Shown: positions 57,332 to 64,000 of the stretch, in pieces
Layout of the letters: each line of letters opens with the position of its first letter
Numbering within the stretch: position 1 is the stretch's first letter
From: Emiliania huxleyi CCMP1516
Taxonomy: Eukaryota; Haptophyta; Isochrysidales; Noelaerhabdaceae
DNA: 64,000 nt
NCBI RefSeq assembly: GCF_000372725.1
Contig: NW_005195149.1
Span: 246,133-310,132, forward strand
Direction of reading: 5' to 3'
Position numbers and translations under genes: made by a program
Notes under the pieces: model-generated
The model's database searches: none
What the model was told of the DNA's origin: nothing
The model's input: only the letters and a program-made list of their open reading frames with translations

Positions 57332-57987
57332 CGCCGCCGCCGCTGTCGCCGCTACCGCCTCCGTCGCCGCTGCCCCCGCCGCCTGTGCTGTTGCCACCGC
57401 CGCCAACACTACCGCCAAAGCCGCCAGCGCCGCCAGCGCCATCAGCGCCGCCAGCGCCGCCAGCGCCGCCAGTGCCGCCAGCGCCGCCGACTCCACTCGA
57501 AATCTCGGGTGGCGGCGCGTTGCTCGACGGCGCGGCGCAGCTGTCGAGCTTGGAGAGGACCTCGTTGACGAGGCCTTCCGGCATCGCCGTGCCCGGCAGC
57601 CACAACCGAAACTTGATGTTGCTTCCGAGCTTGACCTGCGTCGTGCTCACCTCGAACGGCCCCTCGCACATCTTGACCAGGAACAGGGGCTTCCGCGTCT
57701 GGAGGATCCACTGCAGCTCCTGAAACGTGCTGAAAGCGCTCTCGGTGCGCAAGCCGTATGTTCTCGAGCCCATAATAATCACGAGGCGGCAATTGTGGAG
57801 GGCGTTGCAGATCAGCTCGTCGATGTACTCTCCGTTGGGATTGTTGCCGCTCACGAAACACTTGACGCCGGGCCGCTCCGCCTCGATCGCCGCCTTCAAT
57901 TCAAGCGCCTGGCGCCGCGCCTCGCCCAGCCGCAACGAAACAAAAATGTCCTGCGCCGCCGCCCCTGCTGGGGTTCGCGGTTGCGGC

Positions 57988-58050
<63 letters not shown>

Positions 58051-59237
58051 ACAACGGAGTGATCCTCGAGGAGGGCTACTCCCGGCCGATCCTCGAGGCG
58101 CTGCAACTTCTCGTCCGCGTGGCGGAGTTGGAGCGCTGCCGCCTCGCGCTGCTGCCTCGCATCGATCAGCGCGAACTCGTCTCGCCGCTGCGTGCTCGAT
58201 GTGATCGCAGCCACCTGACGCTCGACGCTGCTGAGCTGCGCCGGCAGCTGGTCCAGTCCGAGCCTGTGGAGCGCAGCCTCAGTAATGTCTCGCCCCCAAT
58301 CATTGGGCAGCGAGGCACACAGCGTCTGCATGCACTGCCCGATGGACTCGAGCTCCGCCTTGGCGGCGCCCGCCTCCACCTTGAGGTCCGCCATCTGCGC
58401 CGCGGTTTGCAGGTACATCTCGTACACGCGCCGGCGGTCGTCGGCTGGCGTGGCGTAGCCCGGCGCCTTCATCTCCGCCATCCGCGCCTTCGCCGCAGCG
58501 ATGGCGCTCCTGCAGTCCTCCGGCAGGCCTGCCCAGCTCTCCACCAGGCCCAGCACCGCCTCGAGCTTCCCGATGCGCTCCTCCTTCTCCGCCTGCGTGA
58601 GCTGGAAGCTAGACGCGCCGCTCGGGTGGAAGGTGTGGTTGCGCGCCCGGCCCGCCTCGTCGAGCGGGCCGCCCACATCGAGGACGCCTGCCGCGTGCAG
58701 CGGCGGTACGCTCTCCTCGAACACCTTGCAGAAGCGAATCAGCTTTAGCAGCCCATCGGCGGCGAAGCCCTCGGCGCCCGTCTTCGCCTTGGCCGCGGCG
58801 CGGTCGCTGTCGAGCGAGTCGATGAGCATCTTGGCGAGCTCCCACGCCGCAGCGCGCTGCTTCACCGCGTTGGCGACGATGTCCGCGAACTTCTGCTCGT
58901 CGGCGTTGTGCCACGGGATTTGAGACGGCTTGCCCAAGCGATGCAGCCCGACCGTGCCGGCTCCGCCAAAGAGGACGCGGATCCAGCCCTGCACGACCGC
59001 GTCGGTCTTCATCCACGCGCCATACGACTTGGGGAAGACCTTCGTGGTCGAAGGGTACGGCTGCGACCACACCCACGGCTGCGGCAGCGCACTCAGCTCA
59101 CTCGCAGCGGCAAGGCTGAGTGCCGACGCGATGAACGGGACCTCAATAATGTACTGGACGAATGGCCGCAGTCCAGACTCGAGCTGCTCGAAGGCGAGGA
59201 CGCACGCGAGGAAGGCTTCGCGCGTCGGCGCGTCCAT
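51331..59237 (-). CDS. 2515-aa chimera: HEPN-like, TIR, TFIIB-like, DUF4116 repeats, SAP, Agenet/Tudor
   Basis: Frame-exact exons: 59237-55664, 55586-53598, 53524-53322, 53245-53144, 53072-52960, 52897-51331; total 7548 nt. Introns 55587-55663, 53525-53597 and 53246-53321 are GC-AG; 53073-53143 and 52898-52959 are GT-AG. N-terminal helical domain with RNHTFH near residue 197; coiled coil; Gly run; TIR domain 428-564 (DIFVSLRLGEA, KCFVSG, RLVIIMGSRTYG, LFLVKMCE); Gly-rich linker; a domain ending KEGSIIVCVKLDLP; zinc ribbon CSDCG..SRCGMV (about 979); cyclin-like folds to about 1225, with SQTIAAAAG then LEEKDLLETYQMQLLPHLQA as in TFIIB; about 13 DUF4116 repeats (1404-1725); SAP motif with KRKKQKT signal; two Agenet/Tudor domains (EWVPTNSLRP; MYADGGWWDVLVGE..YLRPRWEW); Gly/Pro-rich tail. 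Probably a nuclear regulator; TIR activity is not demonstrated. Confidence 0.8.
57185..57480. repeat. Glycine-codon (CCG/CCA)n expansion in the TIR gene
   Basis: A long CCG run (57238-57335) and flanking CCGCCA repeats encode a poly-Gly/Ser linker after the TIR domain. A second CCG run at 57988-58048 encodes poly-Gly before it. Both keep the frame. Confidence 0.9.
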
Positions 59238-59502
59238 CGTGTAACAAGGTCGGTAACGAGATAAAAAGAATTTTTCGCACCGTGAGTGGCGCGCACTGGC
59301 CTCTTCTTGTGATCAGTCTATGTGTGTGTCAGCATGCTTTTTGGTGGACGCTCATCAGACCATAATCTTCAAGCAATCAAAGGTGTACACAATCGTGCGT
59401 TTCTGCTTCGCACCCGCATCGAGGGCCTCTGCCTCGACATGAGTTGCCATGGCGCAACCTCCCGCCGAAGTTCCTTTCGGTTACGCAAGTTTAGGGATTC
59501 CG

Positions 59503-59612
59503 AGCACGCTAAGTGCATTGCCGTGCTTACCGGAGTCGCTTAGGCGGCTCCGGTGGTTTGCCTGTGATAGTGCTAGCACGCGCCATCCGCACCTGTGGCT
59601 GTGTCGAGCCTG
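59503..59612 (+). repeat. Dispersed hairpin-repeat family, copy 2
   Basis: GCTAAGTGCATTGCCGTGCT, then hairpin GGAGTCGCTTAGGCGGCTCC, then GTGATAGTGCTAGCACGCGCC and TGTGTCGAGCCTGTC. Plus-strand counterpart of 39361-39475. Confidence 0.7.
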
Positions 59613-59914
59613 TCTAAAAGAAAGAAAACGGACAACCCAAGGGAGGGATGGGAGGACGGCACGCCGCCACCACACAGGGATTTTAAGGAGAGGGGTGTGA
59701 TGTTGTCGCTTCTTCCTCTGTCGCGTCGCTCTCCTCTGCCTCGTTCTGCGACGCCGCCGCCGCATGCCGGTCCCTTGTTCTCGCGGCTTCTTGCGCCTTT
59801 CGGCGCAGCTCCGCCCTCCTCGCTGCATATCCTGGCCCCTCGAGTCTATCGAGCTCTCCTCGCGCAAGGACAAGTCTTCTGACGCCCACTGCGATCATTT
59901 GCCACCCAGTCAAT

Positions 59915-60300
59915 GACACCCAAAACGACCCACTGCGAGCTCGAAGGCGAAGGCCAGCGCAGGAAACGCGGTGACAGGAGCGACGATGCGGCGAGCGCCG
60001 GAGGGAAGCGACGACAGCGAGGGGACGAGGACGACGAGCAGAGAGGAGAACAGACGGCGAGCGGCGCACGCGAGGGCGACCACGCAGGAGAAAACAGACG
60101 GGACGAGGGGAAGGAAACGCGGCCCGCCAGGAAGCGAAGGCAGACGGCAAGATACGTCGCCGGACGAGCGACAGGAAGCGCAGGAAAACAAAAAGAACAA
60201 GACCAGGAGCATGGAGACGAGGGAAGGCGCGAGGCGCTCCGCCGACAAGCAGCAGAGGCGGCGGCGAAAGTAACGACGGCCATGCTAACGACGGGCGGCA
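59915..60300 (+). repeat. Second copy of the 20870-21315 segment, without the 51-bp insertion
   Basis: It encodes the same basic region (HCELEGEGQRRKRGDRSDDA.., QTARYVAGRATGSAGKQKEQ, ALRRQAAEAAAKVTTAMLTT). The site corresponding to 20964-21020 is empty here, with a single GTCTTG (as CAAGAC on this strand, near 60198-60203). Confidence 0.8.
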
Positions 60301-60408
60301 CGGTGCCGGGTGCACCGGGACCCAGCTGTGAAGAGTCCGCAAGGGTCCGTGCCAAAATGGCCAAAATCAAGCCTGGTTTGGCCGACTCTGCAGTGGCCGC
60401 AGGCGGTG

Positions 60409-61272
60409 ATGGCGGACGCCGACGAGCCTCACGCGCCGGGCCCCACCTCAGACAGTACCTCCGGTGGGCTGCATCCACTCACTGCGGGGCTGCTCGCTCG
60501 CCATGATAGTCAACGTGCACCGACGGCGACCGCCCTCTCGAAGCGCCGTGCTGACAGGCCAGCCGCCGAGCAGGAGCGAGCAGCCGTTCGAATCCGCGGT
60601 GCAGCGCCGCGGATGGCGAACCTCGAGCCGGTGGAGAAGACCGCGGTCGTGTCGGACTCGACCGGCGCCGATGCGGTGCCAGCAATTCGGGCGCGGCCGA
60701 CTCGCTCCAGTTCGGCGCAGCTCGCCTTGGAGCCCACCGCGCTCTTAAATCGCCTCGAGACCATGCTCCTCGGCAACCAACTCGTCCCCGCACCCTCCAA
60801 CGAGGTCAGCATCGTCGGCGAGGTCACCAACGGCATCCTCATCGCCGCGAAAGCTGCCGTAAACACGCTCTTTTCGTCGCAGCGGCGCGGCGCGCTGATG
60901 GCTCTCCAGATAAAGAACCTGAAGAAGGCTGCGCTGGCGTACCTTGTGTGGGACCTACGCGGCGAGCTGGCGGGCGCGCGACTCGAGCAGGCGGTCGTGT
61001 ACGGCAAGCGGCTCGAGACGCACGCGAGCGGCGTGGACAAGGAGTTGGGCAAGTGCAAGCGGCGGCAGGCGGGCGCGGAGGCGCTTCTCGCTGTCGTTCC
61101 AGAAACGTTGCAGGACGTGCCCACGCCAGAGGAGCCCGCGGTCGAGGAGGAGCCGGCGGTCGAGGACCTGCCGGCCAGCGACTCCCGTCCCGACGACGCG
61201 TCTTCGGACAGCGATCGGGAAAGCGTCTTCGAACGTCGGGTGACCCGTCGGATGATCTCGAGGAGGAGCTAG
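60409..61272 (+). CDS. Unrecognised protein with central helical domain and acidic tail
   Basis: ATG at 60409 (MADADEPHAPGPTSDSTSGG) opens 287 codons to TAG at 61270. The first 100 residues are disordered-type and basic. From ALLNRLETMLLGNQLVPAPS onward there is a coherent helical region (VGEVTNGILIAAKAAVNTLF, ALQIKNLKKAALAYLVWDLR), then an acidic tail (EEPAVEEEPAVED) and a basic end. The stop codon lies inside the repeat shared with 49419-49470. The frame is open upstream to 60310. It may be joined to the 59915-60300 segment by splicing. No family recognised. Confidence 0.45.
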   Translation: MADADEPHAPGPTSDSTSGGLHPLTAGLLARHDSQRAPTATALSKRRADRPAAEQERAAVRIRGAAPRMANLEPVEKTAVVSDSTGADAVPAIRARPTRSSSAQLALEPTALLNRLETMLLGNQLVPAPSNEVSIVGEVTNGILIAAKAAVNTLFSSQRRGALMALQIKNLKKAALAYLVWDLRGELAGARLEQAVVYGKRLETHASGVDKELGKCKRRQAGAEALLAVVPETLQDVPTPEEPAVEEEPAVEDLPASDSRPDDASSDSDRESVFERRVTRRMISRRS

Positions 61273-62095
61273 GACACGAGGAGGTTCGCGTGTGGAGGCG
61301 GTTTTTCTCTTTTCTTGAGCACGCGCCAGTTCGCACCTGTGTCGAGCCTGTGTGCTGTGAGAGAGAGTTGTTTTGTTTAAATTCTCTTTTCTTGTTTCAA
61401 GTGTCTTGTGAGCCTGTTTGTGTCTGTGTGTCGCTCGTGCGTTTCGTCATCATCTGTCTAGCGTCCACCCATACCGCGTTGGTGTCCAGTCCGAGCCTGG
61501 CTGTTCTTCACCTTTCTACCTACCTACCTAAGCCCTACCCACCCGCACTCGATTTTTCGTTCACCTAGCTTATTCCAGGCATGCCGCCCAGCGTCCGCTG
61601 CGCATCCCCGGCGGCACGACGGTGGCCGGCGCTTGCGCACCAGCCCCGTCCGCCACCGGGTCCGCGGCCGCGGTCCCTGTCATAGCTACGCGGAACGCGC
61701 GCCATGGAGAACGGCGTCTGAAGAAATTTTGCACTAAGGTAAGGTAAGGTAAACGTCTCCACACACACAAAGTGGTGGGGCAAGGGGGGGCGACCCTCGC
61801 ATCTCCACGCCCGGGACACGGGCAGGAGCCCCACGGCATTCAAAGTGCAAGCACCGGCCCGGTGCCGTGGGTGAGCAACCTGCACCCCACTCCCTCCCTC
61901 CCAGACACAACCCGCACACAACCCCCACAGCGTGGACGTCTACGTGTTCAGAAACACCAAGCAGGGAGGCGAGGGTGAAGGGGTAAGGGGCTGTGTGGGG
62001 CAGAATCTTCATCCGGCTTATCTGTGACTACTCCATCTAGGCCTGGGGGGTCGCAGGAGGGGGGGACAGAAGGGGTAAGATATGGGTGAGGCCAG
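61273..62095. other. Intergenic, no gene recognised
   Basis: 61312-61365 is a partial copy of the hairpin-repeat family (ACGCGCCAGTTCGCACCTGT.., TGTGTCGAGCCTGTGTGCTG). The remainder shows nothing else. Confidence 0.5.
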
Positions 62096-62743
62096 CTACA
62101 GGTCGGACACCCTCCCGTCGTCGGAATACTCCTCGGAGCGGTCGGCGTCCTCGTCGTCGTCCTCGGTCTGCATCGCCTCGCCAGCCGTGAACCTGAACAC
62201 GGCGTCGGCCGGCGCCGAGGCGCCGGCGGCCGTCATCAGGTGCATGACTATGCGGTCGCGGTATGCCGCATCGATCTCTCCGTGCTCGGCCAGCTCGTTC
62301 GCGAGCCAGTCCGGGGCGACCGTCGTCGCCACGGTCCCCTGGGGAACTGTGGCGTACACCTTGCTGGGGCCGCGTCGATACCCGTCGTCCCTCTCCGGGG
62401 GCAGCGAGTATTCGACCCCTATATTGGACCCGGCCTGGCTGCGCGCCTGCGCAGCTGCAGACCGCAGCCCGGCCACCACGTACTCGATGTTCTCGCGCAG
62501 CTGCGCGCGCGGGGCCTCCGCGCGCTCGGCCTCGCTCGCGGCGCGCTCGCCAGCCTCCTTCGCCCGGCGCTCCTTCTGCCGGATCTTCTTGGCCTTGCGT
62601 GACGCGGTTCGAGCCGCGAGCTGCTGCACTAGCCGCCGGGAGACCTGCATAGTCACTACGTAGACTGCGACGCGCCTCTCCCCTTTGGCCGTTCTCTTCT
62701 TTCTCATTCTCTGTCTTATCTTTGACGGGGCGTCGACACTCAC
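62096..62743 (-). CDS. Basic-acidic helical protein, function unknown
   Basis: Start is either 62743 (MSVDAPSKIRQRMRKKR) or 62650 (MQVSRRLVQQLAARTASRKA). A strongly basic helix (KAKKIRQKERRAKEAGERAA) is followed by a region without known domain (GVEYSLPPERDDGYRRG, ATVAPDWLANELAEHGEIDA, DRIVMHLMTAAGA) and an acidic C-terminus (TEDDDEDADRSEEYSDDG) before the stop at 62096. The charge layout suggests a nuclear or nucleic-acid-associated protein; this is inference. It ends about 700 bp before the ankyrin gene's own stop, in the same orientation. Confidence 0.5.
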   Translation of the reverse strand: MSVDAPSKIRQRMRKKRTAKGERRVAVYVVTMQVSRRLVQQLAARTASRKAKKIRQKERRAKEAGERAASEAERAEAPRAQLRENIEYVVAGLRSAAAQARSQAGSNIGVEYSLPPERDDGYRRGPSKVYATVPQGTVATTVAPDWLANELAEHGEIDAAYRDRIVMHLMTAAGASAPADAVFRFTAGEAMQTEDDDEDADRSEEYSDDGRVSDL

Positions 62744-62797
62744 CGGCTATTCTTCGCTCGCGCCACCGCGTGCGGCACACTGCGATCGCGCGCCACG

Positions 62798-64000
62798 CTA
62801 CTGCGTCTCGCGCGCGATCGCGAAGCGCAGCACGCACGCGCTAAAGTCGCGCGCCGCGATGCCGTTCGTGTTTCCTGCCGAGTCGAGATGGTGCCGCTCG
62901 TGGATCTCGTAGAGCGAGAGGACGAGGAGCGCCGCCCGCGCGCGCGCCGCCGCGGGGAAGAGCGAGTGGCTTGCCGGCGACCACGGCGCCGCCGCCCGCC
63001 GGATCAGCGCCGCCGCCTCGCCCTCGCCGCCCGCGGCGCGCTGCAGCGGCGTCGGCTCGCCCTCGTGCAAGCTTGCGCCGCTGCGCAGGAGGGCGGTGGC
63101 GCGGGCGGCGGTGAGGCTCTCAAGGTGCGCGAGCGGCGTCCAGCCGCGGCTGGCGACCAACCAGGCGGCGAGGTCGGCGTGTTCAAAGAGGTTTGCGATC
63201 TCCTCGGGCGTGCCAACGGGCGGCACCGCGGCGCGGGAGGCGCCGTAGGAGGAGAGGAGCTTGGCGACCTCGACGTGGCCCTCCGCGCACGCCATGAACA
63301 GCGGCGTGGCGCCATCCTGCCTGGCTTGGTCGACTGCCGCGCCAGCCTCGAGGAGCAGCCGAACGCACTCGAGCTGGCCCTGCTGGCACGCGATGAACAG
63401 CGGCGTGGCGCCGTTCTGCTTGGCTTGGTTGACCGCTGCGCCAGCCTCGACGAGCAGCCGAACAATCTCGAGCTGGCCCTGCTGGCTTGCCATGAACAGC
63501 GGCGTGGTACCGCTGTTGCGGGCTTGGTTGACCGCCGCGCCAGCGTCGCGCAGCAGCTGGGCGCACTCGATATGGCCCTCCTCGCACGCAACGAACAGCG
63601 GCGTGCGGCCTTCAGAATCCGCTTGGTTGACCGCCGCGCCAGCCTCGAGGAGCAGCCGGGCGCACTCGACGTGGCCCTCCTGGCACGCGACGTACAGCGG
63701 CGTGCGGCCTTCAGAATCCGCTTGGTTGACCGCCGCGCCAGCCTCGAGGAGCAGCCGGGCGCACTCGACGTGGCCCTCCTGGCACGCGACGTACAGCGGC
63801 GTGCGGCCTTCAGAATCCGCTTGGTTGACCGCCGCGCCAGCCTCGAGGAGCAGCCGGGCGCACTCGACGTGGCCCTCCGCGCACGCCATGAGCAGCGGCG
63901 TGTAGCCGCCATCCATGACTTGGCTTACCGCTGCGCCAGCGTCGCGCAGCAGCCTAGCGATCTCGACGTGGCCCTTCTGGCACGCGATGAGCAGTGGCGT
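62798..64000 (-). CDS. Ankyrin-repeat protein, 5' end outside the window
   Basis: Protein-protein interaction protein. The frame runs from the window edge (TPLLIACQKGHVEIARLL) to the stop at 62798. About eight ankyrin repeats of 33 residues are visible, with consensus TPLYVACQEGHVECARLLLE then AGAAVNQADSEGR. Three consecutive repeats (about 63600-63900) are practically identical in DNA, showing very recent tandem duplication. A degenerate region with GWTPLAHLESLTAARATALL and EGEPTPLQRAAGG follows, then WSPASHSLFPAAARARAALL and a helical C-terminus (VLSLYEIHERHHLDSAG). From memory, this C-terminal layout recurs in algal ankyrin families. No catalytic domain is seen in the visible part. Confidence 0.85.
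   Translation of the reverse strand, partial: TPLLIACQKGHVEIARLLRDAGAAVSQVMDGGYTPLLMACAEGHVECARLLLEAGAAVNQADSEGRTPLYVACQEGHVECARLLLEAGAAVNQADSEGRTPLYVACQEGHVECARLLLEAGAAVNQADSEGRTPLFVACEEGHIECAQLLRDAGAAVNQARNSGTTPLFMASQQGQLEIVRLLVEAGAAVNQAKQNGATPLFIACQQGQLECVRLLLEAGAAVDQARQDGATPLFMACAEGHVEVAKLLSSYGASRAAVPPVGTPEEIANLFEHADLAAWLVASRGWTPLAHLESLTAARATALLRSGASLHEGEPTPLQRAAGGEGEAAALIRRAAAPWSPASHSLFPAAARARAALLVLSLYEIHERHHLDSAGNTNGIAARDFSACVLRFAIARETQ

Larger units (their letters stand above)
59238..60408. other. Intergenic and repeat region
   Basis: Contains the hairpin repeat copy 59503-59612, the repeat 59621-59690 related to 42004-42085, and the 59915-60300 copy of the 20870-21315 segment. The last is open in frame and may be an exon of the following gene. 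Confidence 0.55.

Noticed and set aside
57095..58748. Plus-strand Ala-rich and Arg-rich long frames in the TIR gene
   Set aside because: They are antisense of the CCG runs and of the coding exon; the minus strand has the conserved domains.

Overview
This window looks like nuclear DNA of a GC-rich eukaryotic microalga. I favour a haptophyte of the Emiliania type, because many short introns (about 50-180 nt) interrupt the genes, several introns begin with GC or GA instead of GT, and introns and flanks are full of 10-11 bp minisatellites. It is not prokaryotic: there are no operons or Shine-Dalgarno patterns, and many reading frames only make sense after splicing. A dinoflagellate or another GC-rich alga is not excluded from sequence alone. 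A 100-base N gap (45531-45630) marks this as a scaffold.

Layout. 1-1057: 3' end of a membrane-protein gene (+). 2384-6202: chromatin/DNA-binding protein with six AP2 domains, Tudor, CW, PHD-like and SAM domains (+). 8193-9277: ankyrin-like and NC-motif gene (+). 9651-9998: small membrane protein (-). 10331-10582: first-exon fragment of an exosome subunit (-). 10803-11542: inverted-repeat element. 11843-13459: type II membrane protein with a proline-rich stalk and a PAN-like domain (+). 14171-15489: cysteine-rich membrane protein with a SAM domain (-). 16060-16612: RCC1-repeat fragment (+). 16947-19342: RecB/Cas4-like PD-(D/E)XK nuclease with minisatellite-filled introns (+). 19467-22036: zinc-binding/coiled-coil/SET-like gene (-). 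23082-30896: giant secreted modular protein in 12 exons (-). 31702-37213: NCA2-like mitochondrial protein (-). 37463-38517: RING protein (-). 38600-39130: 62-bp array and telomere-like block. 40292-41458: JmjC hydroxylase (-). 41672-42002: 5' part of myo-inositol oxygenase (+). 42132-44195: ARM-repeat protein (+). 45755-49403: translation release factor eRF3 with a Q-rich N-terminus (-). 50188-51327: multicopy-type alga gene (-). 51331-59237: a 2515-residue HEPN-like/TIR/TFIIB-like/DUF4116/SAP/Agenet protein (-). 60409-61272 (+), 62096-62743 (-) and an ankyrin protein 62798-64000 (-) close the window.

Two results stand out. First, a frame-exact six-exon model joins a TIR domain, a TFIIB-like zinc ribbon plus cyclin folds, DUF4116 repeats, a SAP motif and Agenet/Tudor domains in one protein, suggesting a link between an immune-type signalling domain and transcription or chromatin. 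Second, many introns begin with a copy of the first bases of the downstream exon, or sit inside short direct repeats of an exon edge. The donor dinucleotide (GT, GC or GA) is then whatever that copy supplies. At least two dispersed intron-like sequence families are also present. Together these point to active intron gain in this genome.

The genes are otherwise functionally unrelated housekeeping, chromatin, membrane and secreted proteins on both strands. Exon boundaries were worked out by hand; only those stated as frame-exact should be treated as firm.
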